Shown: positions 37,796 through 49,100 of the stretch, piece after piece
How positions within the stretch are numbered: position 1 is the stretch's first letter
Layout: every line of letters starts with the position of its first letter
Source of the DNA: Saprospiraceae bacterium
GTDB taxonomy: Bacteria; Bacteroidota; Bacteroidia; Chitinophagales; Saprospiraceae
Assembly (NCBI GenBank): GCA_028279185.1
Contig: JANQSS010000188.1
Span: forward strand, 181,482 to 245,481
Length of the DNA: 64,000 nucleotides
Reading direction: 5' to 3'
Program-made: the position numbers and the translations under genes
The notes under the pieces: generated by a model
What the model was told of the DNA's origin: nothing
Databases searched by the model: none
The model's input: only the letters and a program-made list of their open reading frames with translations

Positions 37796-38116
37796 TTATT
37801 GATACTCTTTTAACTGATCTATATTGACATCCGTTGATGGCTTGATTAAGTCAAAATATTGCTGCCGTCTTAAATAATCTATTATGTCTCGAACAGATCT
37901 CTTACTAATATCCGATACCAATACAAGATTTGGTTCAACCCCATATGAACCATACTCATCAATTTCCATTTCAAAATCTTGCTTCAACCTCGCAAAATTA
38001 TAAATATTTAGATGATAATAATTTCCATCTATAAATACATAGATGTCTCCCAAATATCCCCTGTGATTTGCCTCGATTTCGGCCAGTTCACTATTATCTA
38101 AACAGTATATTTTCAT
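37796..38116 (-). CDS. Putative immunity protein for the adjacent RHS toxin
   Basis: This 106-aa protein has no signal peptide and is distinctly acidic (about 22 Asp/Glu against 12 Lys/Arg). Recognisable stretches are MKIYCLDNSELAEIEANHRG, YLGDIYVFIDGNYYHLNIY and SKRSVRDIIDYLRRQQYFD. I do not know the family. Its placement is telling: it starts 4 bases after the stop of the giant RHS gene, in the same direction, as the last gene of the operon. That is exactly where polymorphic-toxin immunity genes sit. The small acidic cytoplasmic product next to a basic toxin-like domain supports this reading, but it is inference from context. Confidence 0.7.
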   Translation of the reverse strand: MKIYCLDNSELAEIEANHRGYLGDIYVFIDGNYYHLNIYNFARLKQDFEMEIDEYGSYGVEPNLVLVSDISKRSVRDIIDYLRRQQYFDLIKPSTDVNIDQLKEYQ

Positions 38117-38120
38117 AAAT

Positions 38121-41100
38121 CTAACTACTTGTTACTTTTACTGGTGTAACCTTAATTTCGTCTAATAAGTTTTGAAATTTTTCGACCGACATTTCTACTT
38201 TCGGAACTATTTCAAAATGTTCAGCCCGTTTTCCTCGTTGAATTATTTGTAATTCATCAGGCATTGATTCTATTCTATATGCCCCTCCAAATTTGGATAC
38301 GGTTTCGGGTTGTGTATCCAAGGATACACCGTGAGTTGTCTTAACCATTCCCGATTCTTTATTTATCTTATACTCTCCAGGTTTTAATTTAAATTCCTTT
38401 CCTCCCCTATAAACAGATACTTGCTCTCCATTGAAAGGCACCGTCACTCCACGCATGGTGGATGCCTGAGTTATCACTAATTGTGGCCTTCTTGGAGTAG
38501 TTTGCTTCGGAGTTGGTGTGGTAATTCGACCTGTTACATAGTCGAATGTGATTAAGCCTAACTCCAAAGTGGTCTTAACTGCATCACGATTAATTATTCT
38601 TTTTTCAACATAACCAAAAATCGGATCATGCGGCATATCGCTTCGCCGTTCATAATAACGATAAAACTCTTGTTCATCTGTTAACTCAGCGCTCCCGGTT
38701 GATAACAAAGAGTTTGATTGAGCTACATCTCCCGCCTCGGTATAATCTCTATATGGCCCATGAATATCCCCGTTATTTGTTTTCCACTCCTCCAGCCCAT
38801 CCAAATCCACAGCCCAAATTGGCTTATTACCCGCGAACTGATATGGCGTATACCAGGGATATGACCCCTTCAACGGATCGACACTCAAAAACCGAGCTAT
38901 CCCCGGATTATATATCCTAAACCCATAGTCGTAATTGGTAATCGACCCAAATTTATCATCGCGCAACTTTCCATTGAAGCCAAAGCTGTTATCAGCTGAA
39001 CCCGCAACGGATCGATCAGCGATTTCATATCCGAAGGGGTAGTAGTCCGTTGTCGATTCAAAGTCAGAGATGTATTGCCCGCTTTCGTAAAACTTAACGT
39101 CGTAGACATTGGCCCGCACATTGCCGAGGTGGTCGGTAAGCTCGTACGATGTACGTCGACTGACGTAGACAGGTTGTGGTGTGGTGACGACGCCATCATC
39201 GACCAGGCGGCGGTCAGTAAAAAATCGGTATCGACCCAGCCGTGAAGAGCCAAATAGATTGACATTGCTCTGCGTAATATCCGGGTCATACGACTCCTGA
39301 TCTGTCTCTTCCTTATATTCATACATCGACAGAATATTACCCTGTGCATCGCGGACGTAGTATATGATTGTCGTATCCACTCCGCCTTGCGGGAGATTGG
39401 GCGGTATGGTGACTTTAGCTATTCTGTTACCCATACCATCATATTGGTAGTGCGTGGTGACGATTTGATCACTTATCTGATCTATTTTATTATAGGCGTC
39501 CCAAGTGATGGTAACGAAATTAGAATTATCTGCGATAATATTTCCGATTTCGTCGTAGTCATAATTGTCGACAGACTGACTTGTAATTTCGTTGCTTATA
39601 GCCGCCCCATCTGTGATGTACCGGAGGCGATTGGGAAAATCGGCTACATCGTCATAGGTATAGGTTAAGTCATCAATTGTACCGCTAAGGTTTTGTCGTT
39701 TTAGCGCATCGATATTTCCATTCTTATCGTATGTGTAGTCGCTGTGGTGATGGGTCGCCGGCACGGTCCAAATAGACGACATATCATTCCAGGACGCTGA
39801 TCTCGAATGCTTGATGCGATGCAGTTGATCATAGCGATAACCCGTCCCACGAAGACGAGTCACGGAGGGGTGCCGGTCATCGATCATCATTAAAGCTATG
39901 TTGCCATTGTACAATCCATCATTCGAGGTCGCACCCAGTGTCGTATTGACCTCGTTGTAGAGATCTGCCCATAAGTTGTTCTGAGCAATGCCAAAATAGT
40001 TGTTGTTAGCAAATCCGATGGGTTGATAGTCACTGGCATTATAGCCGAGCAGGTAGGCACATGCATCACGTCCCATGTGCGCATTTAAGTTATCGACTAT
40101 ACCAGCACCATCTCGCCCGGGTTCACTGGTATCATCTGTATTGCCGACTCCATTGACACCTTTTATCCAACCTTGCAGTGTATAGATATAATCCATACCC
40201 TGCATCTTACGATCACCCAACTCTACGCGGGCCAGTGGTCCGTGCTGATAGTAGAAGTAGCGGGCATCTTCGGCCCACAGGATGTGGTCTTTGGATGTGT
40301 ATACACATTCAAGTCTGTTGTCCGCATCGTATGTATAGCGGTGGTAAAATTCATCGGCTTCGCCCTGCTGTAGGGCTACTTCATGGACATTTCCGCTGAT
40401 GAGATCATAGGTGTAGGCTACATCTTTATCACCTAATCGGGGATAGCGATTGCGAAGCGCATCCACATTGCCATGACTATCATACGTATAAAAGCATGTC
40501 GACTGTCCTTCGCGCTCAATGCTACTTACCCGACCGTGTAAATTGACTTGAGCAAAATCGAATAAACCCGCGCCAACATCATAGCTCGTAATCGTTCGGT
40601 CAAATAGGGTGATTCCACTTCCGGCTGTGGGAAAAGTAGAATTATTGACGCTATTGAGATTTCCAGAGAATCCATCCAGTTGACCTGTTTCTTTGACCCG
40701 GTTAGCACCATCGTATTTCGTGTAGATGTAGTCGCCGACTGCTCTCCGTTTGGCATCTTGGGTTAGCCTTAATCGCTGTGCATCATCATATACATATTCC
40801 GTAAGACCACCATCCTGGCTGTCCTCGGATAGCGGAAGATTGTACGAATTAAAGGTATAGTCGACGGCATGGTTTTCATCGTGCAGCCCATTGTTATTGT
40901 AATGCACACCTTCAGGAGCTACCGTGCGATACACATTGCCCAGCAAGTCGCGATAGTACAACGTGTGGTGGTATTCGCGTTTGGTTTGCGTCAGGGATAG
41001 ATTGTCGGTAATCGTCAATTTCGTCAGCGAGTCGAGCCAATAATTCGCCTTTATCGATGCGCTGTCACGGATGATTTCATTGGTATATTCTATGGCAATA

Positions 41101-44100
41101 TTTTGTAATTCTTCCATGCAATCCATCCGATAATCCGCTAAGTCAATCACCTCATCACATGCTTCGAAATGGAAGGTAAAGTCGGTAGGTTTGTAGGTGA
41201 TAATGGGCCAGAGGCGGCCTAAACCGTAGAAAATATCTCGCGTTTTTATTTCAAATGGAGGATAGTATGTATTGGAAGATTCTTTCAAATATGGAATGAT
41301 ACTGTTGATGGATCTAGTGGAATAACCATAAGAAACCAATTGATGAGACCCCTCACCCAACGGTCCAATTCCTGGCAACCATCTAGCTAGAAGACCAATC
41401 TCATTTCTAAACTGAATCAAGTAACTCTGTCCATCTTCAAATACCTCATAGTACAGTTTTCTTGCATTAGAGCCGTCCAGTGAATGGTGAGCCGGGGGGC
41501 GTACAGCACGAAGTGAATCAAAACAACAGTCGATAACGCAGTGAGCCGAGTGGAACAGGGTATCTTCGGATGACGGGCTTGAGTATGACAACGTCCACGG
41601 ATTGGAATTAGATTTAGCAAAAATGGTATCGACTACTTCGGAAAGACAAAGATCGACGGTTCCGCATTCTGGATCACAATTCATTATTTCAGAAATATAT
41701 TGGTTTACCTCTATTGGAGGTAAACCCGAACCAAAATCCCCAAATATCTGGAAAAGTCCAGGGAAATAATACACCAGGTTGGCCCAGTTATTCGAATGTA
41801 ACAGGCTATCCGTGATTATAGTTATTTGAAAATTTGGAGGTGTAGTGGACGTATCGGTTGAATAAACATTGACATAGTAGTCATCCTCAATAGCAGGATT
41901 CTCAATCGTGAAGGTGAGGTCTCCATAAATATTCGTTGATGTACTGCAATGGATCAATTCAAATGTGTTTAATGGGTCGGAGCAATCCCCTTTGTACACG
42001 GCAATGCCGTATTTACTGGCATTCCTTTCTGATATAGCAATATCTGCATCTAATATGATTTGCCACCCCCTTTGAGCATCAATGGATATCCACCTTTCAT
42101 AGTTGATTGATTGTGAAACACATGGAGCTGATGGTAAGTTTGGATCGATTGGAAAATTTTCGAGTAGAAACCCAGTATATTGATAATCAAGATCTAAATT
42201 TGAATTGTAGAAGTCCACCTTGGGCATGTAAGTACAATTCCCTGGCGAGGTCTTCAAATAATGGCCCAAATTTGAAGTAGAAATTGGTCCTCTCGGAAGG
42301 GACCCACAATTATTCAAACAGTAATCAAGCAATGCATTTCTTAAGGTCATACTGTCAGTAGAAGTCAGCTGAACCTGAGGAAATATGTCTGAAAACCTTT
42401 GATATAAAAAATCTACTCGATATTGGCATCCCGTGGTGTCTGCAAAATAAATTGTATCGAGTAAAGCATATATTTCATCCTCTGTATCAATATCTAAATA
42501 ATCGGGCGCCTGATTTAAATCATCGTAGGGGCAATTACCCTCAAGTTGGCAATTGTATATAATGCGTTGCTTCAATCCAAGATAAGCACCCACAAAAGCC
42601 TGCCATAATTCGACGTCGTCAGACAACTGCTCCAACTCTGTAATGAAGGCAATGAAGCCACAGTCCGAACAGGAAGGGTTGGCAATATCGGTTAATTCTT
42701 CACAAGCTGCCAATGCTTCCGACGTAATTTCCATTACCTCACAGAGATACGTATCAAAAGCATCGTCAAAGAGCGTATTCGCATTATCGCTTCCACAAGA
42801 GATCAAAGCAGCTGCCACGAATGGATCGGCATTTTTAATCGCCGTTAATAGTTCAGCCGGTTCATTAATCGTTGGATTGAAATAATCATAAGCATCATCG
42901 ATTGAATTAATACGGGCCAATAGATAATCAAAACTATCGGACGGAAAAAGATTTTCACATATTTCGACATTGCAATATTGATCGTGGCATACGACTAAGG
43001 CCAGACCCCAGTCCGATTGCCAATAGGCTGGATTATTATCCGTCAGTAAATCTTCTAGTTCTGCGTTATTTGAAAGGTCAAACGTTCGCGCCGAACCGTC
43101 GTCACCAAAGACTTCGATTTCGGTTCTATCCGTCAGAGTATTTCCTTCAAAAAATAATACACCATTAGTTGGTTCAGATGCATCGATGTGCCAATGAAAA
43201 AGACTGTCATCAACAGAGTAAATAGGAAGTATAACACTGTTCGCTGTTAAGCAGGTTAATAGATCAGCAAAATTATCTCCCTGATATGGAAATTCGGCGA
43301 AATTCAATTGATCCTCCGGAATTAAATCCGTCGCATAACCGTGTTTCAACCCCAGGCATCGATCTGCGATGAGCGACGTCGCTATGCTGTCGGCGTTAGT
43401 TCGGCATGTATCCAGGCAGTCCATGATGGCGTCCGTTCGCATAGGCTCAGGCAAGTGATCGTATTGCGAAAAACACAGAAAATCACATGTACTGTAGCAG
43501 GAAAGTGTATCCAGCTCGCCAAATACGCCTTCGTAAATATCCTGAAAATTAAAGGTGGTTTGGGCATCCATTACAATGTTCGACTGCCAGTAGAGTGGAT
43601 TTGGATTTACACATTTATACAGATCATACTGTCCCGCGTTTGGTAGGGTAGCTGTCAAGTTTATGGTATGCGTCGGATTCGAATTGCATGCAACCGGTGT
43701 ATTTCCAATGGTGACGGTATACTTGTCATTGCCATTGATAGAAATAAAGGCTCCATTTTCATCAAGCATATAAATTTCAATATCAACAGCAGCTGTATAG
43801 CAGTTATTTACATTGTCGATAATCACATCTACAACCGGAAGATCAATCGAATAGTCAATCGTAATATCTTCTGCGGCAGATTCATTAAAAATGGGGAAAA
43901 CATCGATTTGTTTTTCGTCGCTTTGGTTATTGTTAACCAGTTGATGTGTAATTACATCCGTATTTGCATAGCCTAACGGTGCCACATTATCCGGGGACCC
44001 ACCGATAAGCCCTGTTGCAACGACCTGTCCGTATTTGTCAAGATAGGAGACGCTTCCCTGGCCGTTCGGATCGATGACAATGTTTTTTTTGTAATGCGTA

Positions 44101-45500
44101 TGGATACCTATGGAGTCGCCAAAAAGGCGATGCAATTCTTGTTGAGAAGCGCTTAGGTAGTAATATTTTGTTTCGCGTCCACTTCCCAACGCATACGTAT
44201 TGCCGACACCACTTTGAATGCGCACCCGTCCCGTTTGATCGCGTTTGTATTTCATTTGAGTGAAGGGTTTTTCTCCGGCATCCGGAATAAAGTGATTGTG
44301 TATGTCATCTTGATTATTATCCGAACTATAATATTGACCGGCCCCGGAAACAGTTAGAAGTGCATCCGCTATTTGCTTCTCATGGTTTGTATAATTGTAC
44401 GCGACATCAGTGGACGATTGATTAAACTTACTTTTAAAGGTCAAATTAAAATCTGAGCCTTGAACAGGTGTGGGTAATATTTGAATGGTTGGCCGGCCTT
44501 CTAAATCGTAGTCCGATTCGGCAACAAGCGTCGACGTATTGTCATTAAGAAATGTAACGGTTTGTCGCGATCGCAGCGTGTTGTCAAAATATTGAACAAC
44601 GGATTTCGATTTACCATTTTCCGCATAAGATCGTTGAAATTGCCAATGTCGTCCATTTTCAAATTCATCTTGGGACGAAATGGCACGTGTTAATATGTTG
44701 GAATATGCCCCGGCCGTTAATTCGCCGTTGGCATTTTCACCTATAGCTCGTACGCGAACAGTTAATTCGCCGGATGGGTAAACCACGTCAAGAAAATAAT
44801 CACGCTCGTGCGTGCGTAAATGCATCGAACGAGATGATATTCCGTCCAATGGATCATCGGCGTATGCATCTGTGAAGACAAATTCAATCTCATAAAACAA
44901 TGCACCCTCGACTGCATCCCATTTTGTGTGCAATTGTTTTTGGCCATTTAAAGAGGTAAAATAAGAGGCAATATTCGGTATGGTTTGCGTATCAAATGGA
45001 AGTTCAATAGCATTTTTAAGTCGAAATTCAAGATGAATATCCGAAGGTACCGAGCCAGTAATAGTGACATGTTCAACTTTTAAGATGCTAAGCGCATTGT
45101 CGTGGTCACCAGCGAATGGAAGAAGATCGATATATTGGTAATCACTTTGACCCGGATCTGCGTGCAAGCGTAACGGGCGACTTCCATCAATTCCGTCGAC
45201 TTCAATTTCAACTTCCAACGACCAGGTAGCGATGCCATCATCCGTCATTAAATCCCGATTGTATATTAGCACAACTTCGCATACCAGGTTTTCGTCATAA
45301 TTTGTTTGCCCAAAGTATGGATTGTCAATTTCAACGGCGAGCGGTAAAATATTTTCTTGATGGTACAGATCCAGTGTACCGAAGTCAATTCTTTTTAAGG
45401 CCACATAGTCGTCGTCTATCGATTGCGTAAATGCGCTGAAGGAAATCATTAAAAATAGCATGGCCGTTAGCTGCCCATATAGCGAGTCGTGTGATTTCAT
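38121..45500 (-). CDS. Giant RHS/YD-repeat polymorphic toxin (DUF6443-like N-terminal region)
   Basis: This 2459-aa exported protein has a signal peptide (about 1-25). A fibronectin-like/beta region is followed by a DUF6443-type segment (about 290-480: FQRSYAENGKSKSVVQYFD, SDYDLEGRPTIQILPTP) and a Cys-rich region (about 660-1330: CYSTCDFLC, CHDQYCNVEIC, CSDCGF, CVIDCCF). YD repeats follow (about 1490-2150: YRDLLGNVYRT, YTYDKNGNID). The RHS core lies near 2157-2238 (YYPFGYEI, GKLRDDKF, YDYGFRIYNPGIARFLSVDP, YQFAGNKPI). After a Pro/Thr-rich hinge (near 2330) comes a different C-terminal domain (about 2345-2459) with VSVYRGGKEFKLKPGEYKI, THGVSLDTQP and RAEHFEIVPK. The core-then-variable-tip layout defines RHS polymorphic toxins. 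The next gene is the likely immunity partner. Confidence 0.9.
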   Translation of the reverse strand: MKSHDSLYGQLTAMLFLMISFSAFTQSIDDDYVALKRIDFGTLDLYHQENILPLAVEIDNPYFGQTNYDENLVCEVVLIYNRDLMTDDGIATWSLEVEIEVDGIDGSRPLRLHADPGQSDYQYIDLLPFAGDHDNALSILKVEHVTITGSVPSDIHLEFRLKNAIELPFDTQTIPNIASYFTSLNGQKQLHTKWDAVEGALFYEIEFVFTDAYADDPLDGISSRSMHLRTHERDYFLDVVYPSGELTVRVRAIGENANGELTAGAYSNILTRAISSQDEFENGRHWQFQRSYAENGKSKSVVQYFDNTLRSRQTVTFLNDNTSTLVAESDYDLEGRPTIQILPTPVQGSDFNLTFKSKFNQSSTDVAYNYTNHEKQIADALLTVSGAGQYYSSDNNQDDIHNHFIPDAGEKPFTQMKYKRDQTGRVRIQSGVGNTYALGSGRETKYYYLSASQQELHRLFGDSIGIHTHYKKNIVIDPNGQGSVSYLDKYGQVVATGLIGGSPDNVAPLGYANTDVITHQLVNNNQSDEKQIDVFPIFNESAAEDITIDYSIDLPVVDVIIDNVNNCYTAAVDIEIYMLDENGAFISINGNDKYTVTIGNTPVACNSNPTHTINLTATLPNAGQYDLYKCVNPNPLYWQSNIVMDAQTTFNFQDIYEGVFGELDTLSCYSTCDFLCFSQYDHLPEPMRTDAIMDCLDTCRTNADSIATSLIADRCLGLKHGYATDLIPEDQLNFAEFPYQGDNFADLLTCLTANSVILPIYSVDDSLFHWHIDASEPTNGVLFFEGNTLTDRTEIEVFGDDGSARTFDLSNNAELEDLLTDNNPAYWQSDWGLALVVCHDQYCNVEICENLFPSDSFDYLLARINSIDDAYDYFNPTINEPAELLTAIKNADPFVAAALISCGSDNANTLFDDAFDTYLCEVMEITSEALAACEELTDIANPSCSDCGFIAFITELEQLSDDVELWQAFVGAYLGLKQRIIYNCQLEGNCPYDDLNQAPDYLDIDTEDEIYALLDTIYFADTTGCQYRVDFLYQRFSDIFPQVQLTSTDSMTLRNALLDYCLNNCGSLPRGPISTSNLGHYLKTSPGNCTYMPKVDFYNSNLDLDYQYTGFLLENFPIDPNLPSAPCVSQSINYERWISIDAQRGWQIILDADIAISERNASKYGIAVYKGDCSDPLNTFELIHCSTSTNIYGDLTFTIENPAIEDDYYVNVYSTDTSTTPPNFQITIITDSLLHSNNWANLVYYFPGLFQIFGDFGSGLPPIEVNQYISEIMNCDPECGTVDLCLSEVVDTIFAKSNSNPWTLSYSSPSSEDTLFHSAHCVIDCCFDSLRAVRPPAHHSLDGSNARKLYYEVFEDGQSYLIQFRNEIGLLARWLPGIGPLGEGSHQLVSYGYSTRSINSIIPYLKESSNTYYPPFEIKTRDIFYGLGRLWPIITYKPTDFTFHFEACDEVIDLADYRMDCMEELQNIAIEYTNEIIRDSASIKANYWLDSLTKLTITDNLSLTQTKREYHHTLYYRDLLGNVYRTVAPEGVHYNNNGLHDENHAVDYTFNSYNLPLSEDSQDGGLTEYVYDDAQRLRLTQDAKRRAVGDYIYTKYDGANRVKETGQLDGFSGNLNSVNNSTFPTAGSGITLFDRTITSYDVGAGLFDFAQVNLHGRVSSIEREGQSTCFYTYDSHGNVDALRNRYPRLGDKDVAYTYDLISGNVHEVALQQGEADEFYHRYTYDADNRLECVYTSKDHILWAEDARYFYYQHGPLARVELGDRKMQGMDYIYTLQGWIKGVNGVGNTDDTSEPGRDGAGIVDNLNAHMGRDACAYLLGYNASDYQPIGFANNNYFGIAQNNLWADLYNEVNTTLGATSNDGLYNGNIALMMIDDRHPSVTRLRGTGYRYDQLHRIKHSRSASWNDMSSIWTVPATHHHSDYTYDKNGNIDALKRQNLSGTIDDLTYTYDDVADFPNRLRYITDGAAISNEITSQSVDNYDYDEIGNIIADNSNFVTITWDAYNKIDQISDQIVTTHYQYDGMGNRIAKVTIPPNLPQGGVDTTIIYYVRDAQGNILSMYEYKEETDQESYDPDITQSNVNLFGSSRLGRYRFFTDRRLVDDGVVTTPQPVYVSRRTSYELTDHLGNVRANVYDVKFYESGQYISDFESTTDYYPFGYEIADRSVAGSADNSFGFNGKLRDDKFGSITNYDYGFRIYNPGIARFLSVDPLKGSYPWYTPYQFAGNKPIWAVDLDGLEEWKTNNGDIHGPYRDYTEAGDVAQSNSLLSTGSAELTDEQEFYRYYERRSDMPHDPIFGYVEKRIINRDAVKTTLELGLITFDYVTGRITTPTPKQTTPRRPQLVITQASTMRGVTVPFNGEQVSVYRGGKEFKLKPGEYKINKESGMVKTTHGVSLDTQPETVSKFGGAYRIESMPDELQIIQRGKRAEHFEIVPKVEMSVEKFQNLLDEIKVTPVKVTSS

Positions 45501-45506
45501 AGGGAT

Positions 45507-46184
45507 TTAAAGTATAGTGAGTTGAAAGGACTTATAGCGATTCGTCGGGACAATGTCATCATCGTTTTCCGATACATAATAATCTTTGCGCATGGCTTTT
45601 CGAAAGTCATCAGCGAAAATCAAGCGATAGGTATACCGTATATCAAGCGCTTGGATCTCCGCCGATGGGCTCTGATCTGAAAAATGATAGGAAATTAATT
45701 GTCCATTTTTTTTGTCAAAAGCAACGGAGACATGTGTTGTAGCCGGACTGGGCGGGGTCAACGAATACACATATGTATCGGGTGTCGGACTGCAGGATAT
45801 ATTCTCCAGATTACCTGCAAAAAGTCTCAGGACATTTTGCAACTCCTCAAACAAACCTGCATGATCGTTGCTAGAATTGTTTTTTTTATAGATCAGGCGT
45901 TTTTGACCGGGAAAGGCTATGACTTCAAAATCATCGCTGACCAGACGATTAAATTCGTCAGTAGAAAATAAAATATTTTTATTTTGAATGCCTATCTTCA
46001 TTTTTCCAGCGTCTCGGTTGTTGTCTTTATCCACCGTACTTATGTCAATTTCAATCTCCATTTGATCAGTATCCAACGTACTGTGGATGAAGTTTTTCAA
46101 TTGCAGAATATAATCCGGGCAAGCTTGCGCATGCGTAAAATAAATAGTACAAAAAATAAATATGATAATATTAATTACCCTCAT
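45507..46184 (-). CDS. Exported 225-aa accessory protein of the RHS operon
   Basis: This 225-aa protein has a signal peptide (MRVINIIIFIFCTIYFTHAQ). A beta-rich domain of LolA-like flavour follows: MEIEIDISTVDKDNNRDAGK, GIQNKNILFSTDEFNRLV, VIAFPGQKRLIYKKN and TTHVSVAFDKKNGQLISYHF. I cannot assign a family, and the LolA likeness is only in strand pattern. It is wedged between the two giant RHS-type genes, overlapping the end of the 2131-aa gene by 14 bases and ending 6 bases before the 2459-aa gene. Such tight packing suggests a dedicated helper, perhaps in export, assembly or anchoring of the RHS shell. That role is inference. Confidence 0.8.
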   Translation of the reverse strand: MRVINIIIFIFCTIYFTHAQACPDYILQLKNFIHSTLDTDQMEIEIDISTVDKDNNRDAGKMKIGIQNKNILFSTDEFNRLVSDDFEVIAFPGQKRLIYKKNNSSNDHAGLFEELQNVLRLFAGNLENISCSPTPDTYVYSLTPPSPATTHVSVAFDKKNGQLISYHFSDQSPSAEIQALDIRYTYRLIFADDFRKAMRKDYYVSENDDDIVPTNRYKSFQLTIL

Positions 46185-49100
46185 CGATTATATATTTTCG
46201 TTGTTCTTGTATAGTGAAAATGCCTTCTTCGGTTTCCTTTTCTATGGCTATCAAATTTCCGTCAGAATCATATCGGTACAGCGATAAATAGTTGTTTTCA
46301 TCCAATTGCTGGGTCGGTCGTAAGCGATCAAAATCGTAGATGGAACATTGTACGTTCGATGCGACCGGATGTATTCGTATATCATCAATAGAATAAGTAG
46401 AAAGATTGCCTGTCAACTCTATGGCCGACGGATCGTTTTCGGCGGTGAAAACAACTTCATACTTTCGACAGCTGGCCTGAGTCGTAAGTATTGGTTCAAA
46501 TGTTGCTATTCGGGGACCCGATGGTGCGTTTTCGTCGACTATGTATGCGTTGAATCCATCGAGAGATAATTGGCTGCATACATATAGCGAGCTATAGTAT
46601 AGATTACCCGGAGTCAATTCAAGTGCTGAAAAAGAAATTTTATCCAGCACAGTAGAGCCCGATTGTACTTCAATGGAGGCTGCTCCCGAGTGCTTCAGCG
46701 TTGCATTGTCCACCGATTTTTTAACATCGGCAGGTTGGCTTTGCAGGATGACACGTATGGGTTCTATGGCAAGGTTTGCCTGGCAGGGTAAAGGGCATCC
46801 TGTTCCGAGCAGGGTTTGCAAGCGAGCACCTTGCACGCAGGCGGATTGCAAGACAGGTACATCGTGGACGACGATGGATGACCCCTGAACATTGGTAAGC
46901 ATAGCGGATGAAAAGGTTCTACTGGCTTTTTGGTTTTTATTGATGACAAACTCACACGAACCAATGCGCCTACTCGGAAAACTAAAGCCGGTAATCACAT
47001 CATATGCCAGGTCAATGGAGTGTTGCGTTCCAACAGGTGACGGATTGGAGACCACATTCAGACGTGAAGCATTGGCCGATTGCGTTCCAAAGTGCTTATG
47101 GTTTTCGAAATCACCATGTGCGGTTTCGATCATTTGTGCATTCGAAAATTGCGCCACTGGTAAGCCCAAAATTGTCTTTGAATCATCAGTTTTAGCGATT
47201 GGGCCATAAAGAGCTGCTGTATATATATTAAACCGATCTCGGGATTCCAGCACCTGGCCATTTTTATTATACTGTGTTATTTCCTGGTCTACAATCCAAT
47301 CCCCTCCGAATGAAAATTTTTGTGCAGCACTCCAATTGTATTTATATAAAGTATCAATTATTCCTTTTTGATTCACACGAGTGGAATACAAACGATCTTT
47401 TTTGGGTTTATCTATTCGTTTTAATCGAAAAATACCCAAATTTCCGTTCGTAAAATCATTGCTCCCATTTATATTATCCAATACGTGCCAAAATTCTTCA
47501 TGTATATAGGCGCTAGCATCAATAACCTGACGATAAACAGGTTGTGAAAATGTACTGACGGCTATTTGATTCAAATTACAGTCGAATTCCAGTAATTGCA
47601 CGTCTTCCGTATTTTCTGAATCGAGTGGAGTGTGCAGAGAAGAAATTTCAAATGATTTTTCCAGGAGAAGATTTCTATTTCCGCTACGTATTAATTTATA
47701 GGAATACTTTTCGTCCTCCGAGCTGTTTATATCATTATAATCGGGATAAACATGAAAATAATTGGAAAATGGATTTCCATCATTTAATTTATACAGGTAG
47801 GTGAGGATGAAGTTTTTGCCATCGGATTGTCGTTTGCATGAAAATTGATCACCTTGAATGAAAAAATTAGCAAGTCCTTCCTGGTTGTCATCATATACCC
47901 GCAATAGCGCGCGACATGAATCCACTTCGATGACCGGATCGGAAGGCGGAGCTATAGGTGCACCACCTGTACTCGCCGGTATGGTAAACGTTCCGGAAAT
48001 CCCCCAATTTTCATTAGCCGGTCCCATACGCTGGTATTTGTACCGAGCCGGAATGGCATACTGGTACTGATCCTGTTCAAAGTGATCGGTTACAGCCTGA
48101 TAAACGGCCTCTCCGGTATACGGATCGAAAGCAAGATTTTGTGCCGTGCTGCTAGACTGTCCGTCAGTCGTTATCACATTTTCAATAATCCCGCTCTTAC
48201 GAACAACCTTATTCGTAACAGCAGTTTTTAAATACGATTGATACGATGTAATGGAGGGCATAAACGTCGGAAAACTTATGGGTAAAATGGCGGCAAGAAA
48301 AGCGTGTATTTGTCCGGCAATTCCGGCATTGTTAGATGCATTACCTTCTCTTCGCACATCGATGAACATTTCACGTTGCACACCCATCTCACCAGAGCGG
48401 ACATCGGCTTTGTTGGCATCTAGCCAATATTCGTCATCGACGAGCAAGTCTACATTATTTACAAGTCTTTTGCGGCTTTTTTGATTTATACCTTCATAGT
48501 ACGATTCCGTTTTGTTATGATATTCATAATATGTGGCTGAGGCCAACCCATCCAGAGAAATATCACCACTTTGTTTTTGACTATAATTAATAACGCTTTT
48601 GGGTTTACCGTGCATGTCATTGAGCTCAACGCTAAATCCTTGACTTGCAACAAAGTCATCAATAGTTACACCGCCAATAAATGCCAATACGTCGTTAACC
48701 GGTGATCGACTTTTTTGATCGATTACCGTTTGGTTAAAGACAGTAGGGTAGTCTTTGGCCGTATTGAATTCATAGACAATTTGGCCAGTTGAAGAAATAC
48801 CGGCAGGATCCAATCCGGGATCCATACCGGGTGCTATAAAATCATTTGGTATCACTTCCTGAGTGAATTTTCGGTAATGATATTCACTTGCCAAACTTCT
48901 TACGGTGACTTTACTGTATCCAACACGAGCCGGTTGCATATACGATTCATTTATAGGATAGATATCAAAGTATATATCATCCGAAGCGTTTTTTAATTGC
49001 TGCGTATATCGCTCATGATGCTTGAAGGCTGTCTCTACACCACCGATTGTTGGCTCATTACAAGCCACACCTGTACTTACTTTTCGAGTCTGACCGCCAA

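Noticed and set aside
37668..37802. 44-codon ATG frame next to the immunity gene
   Set aside because: Short, runs into the end of the opposite gene, and no ribosome site or homology is apparent.
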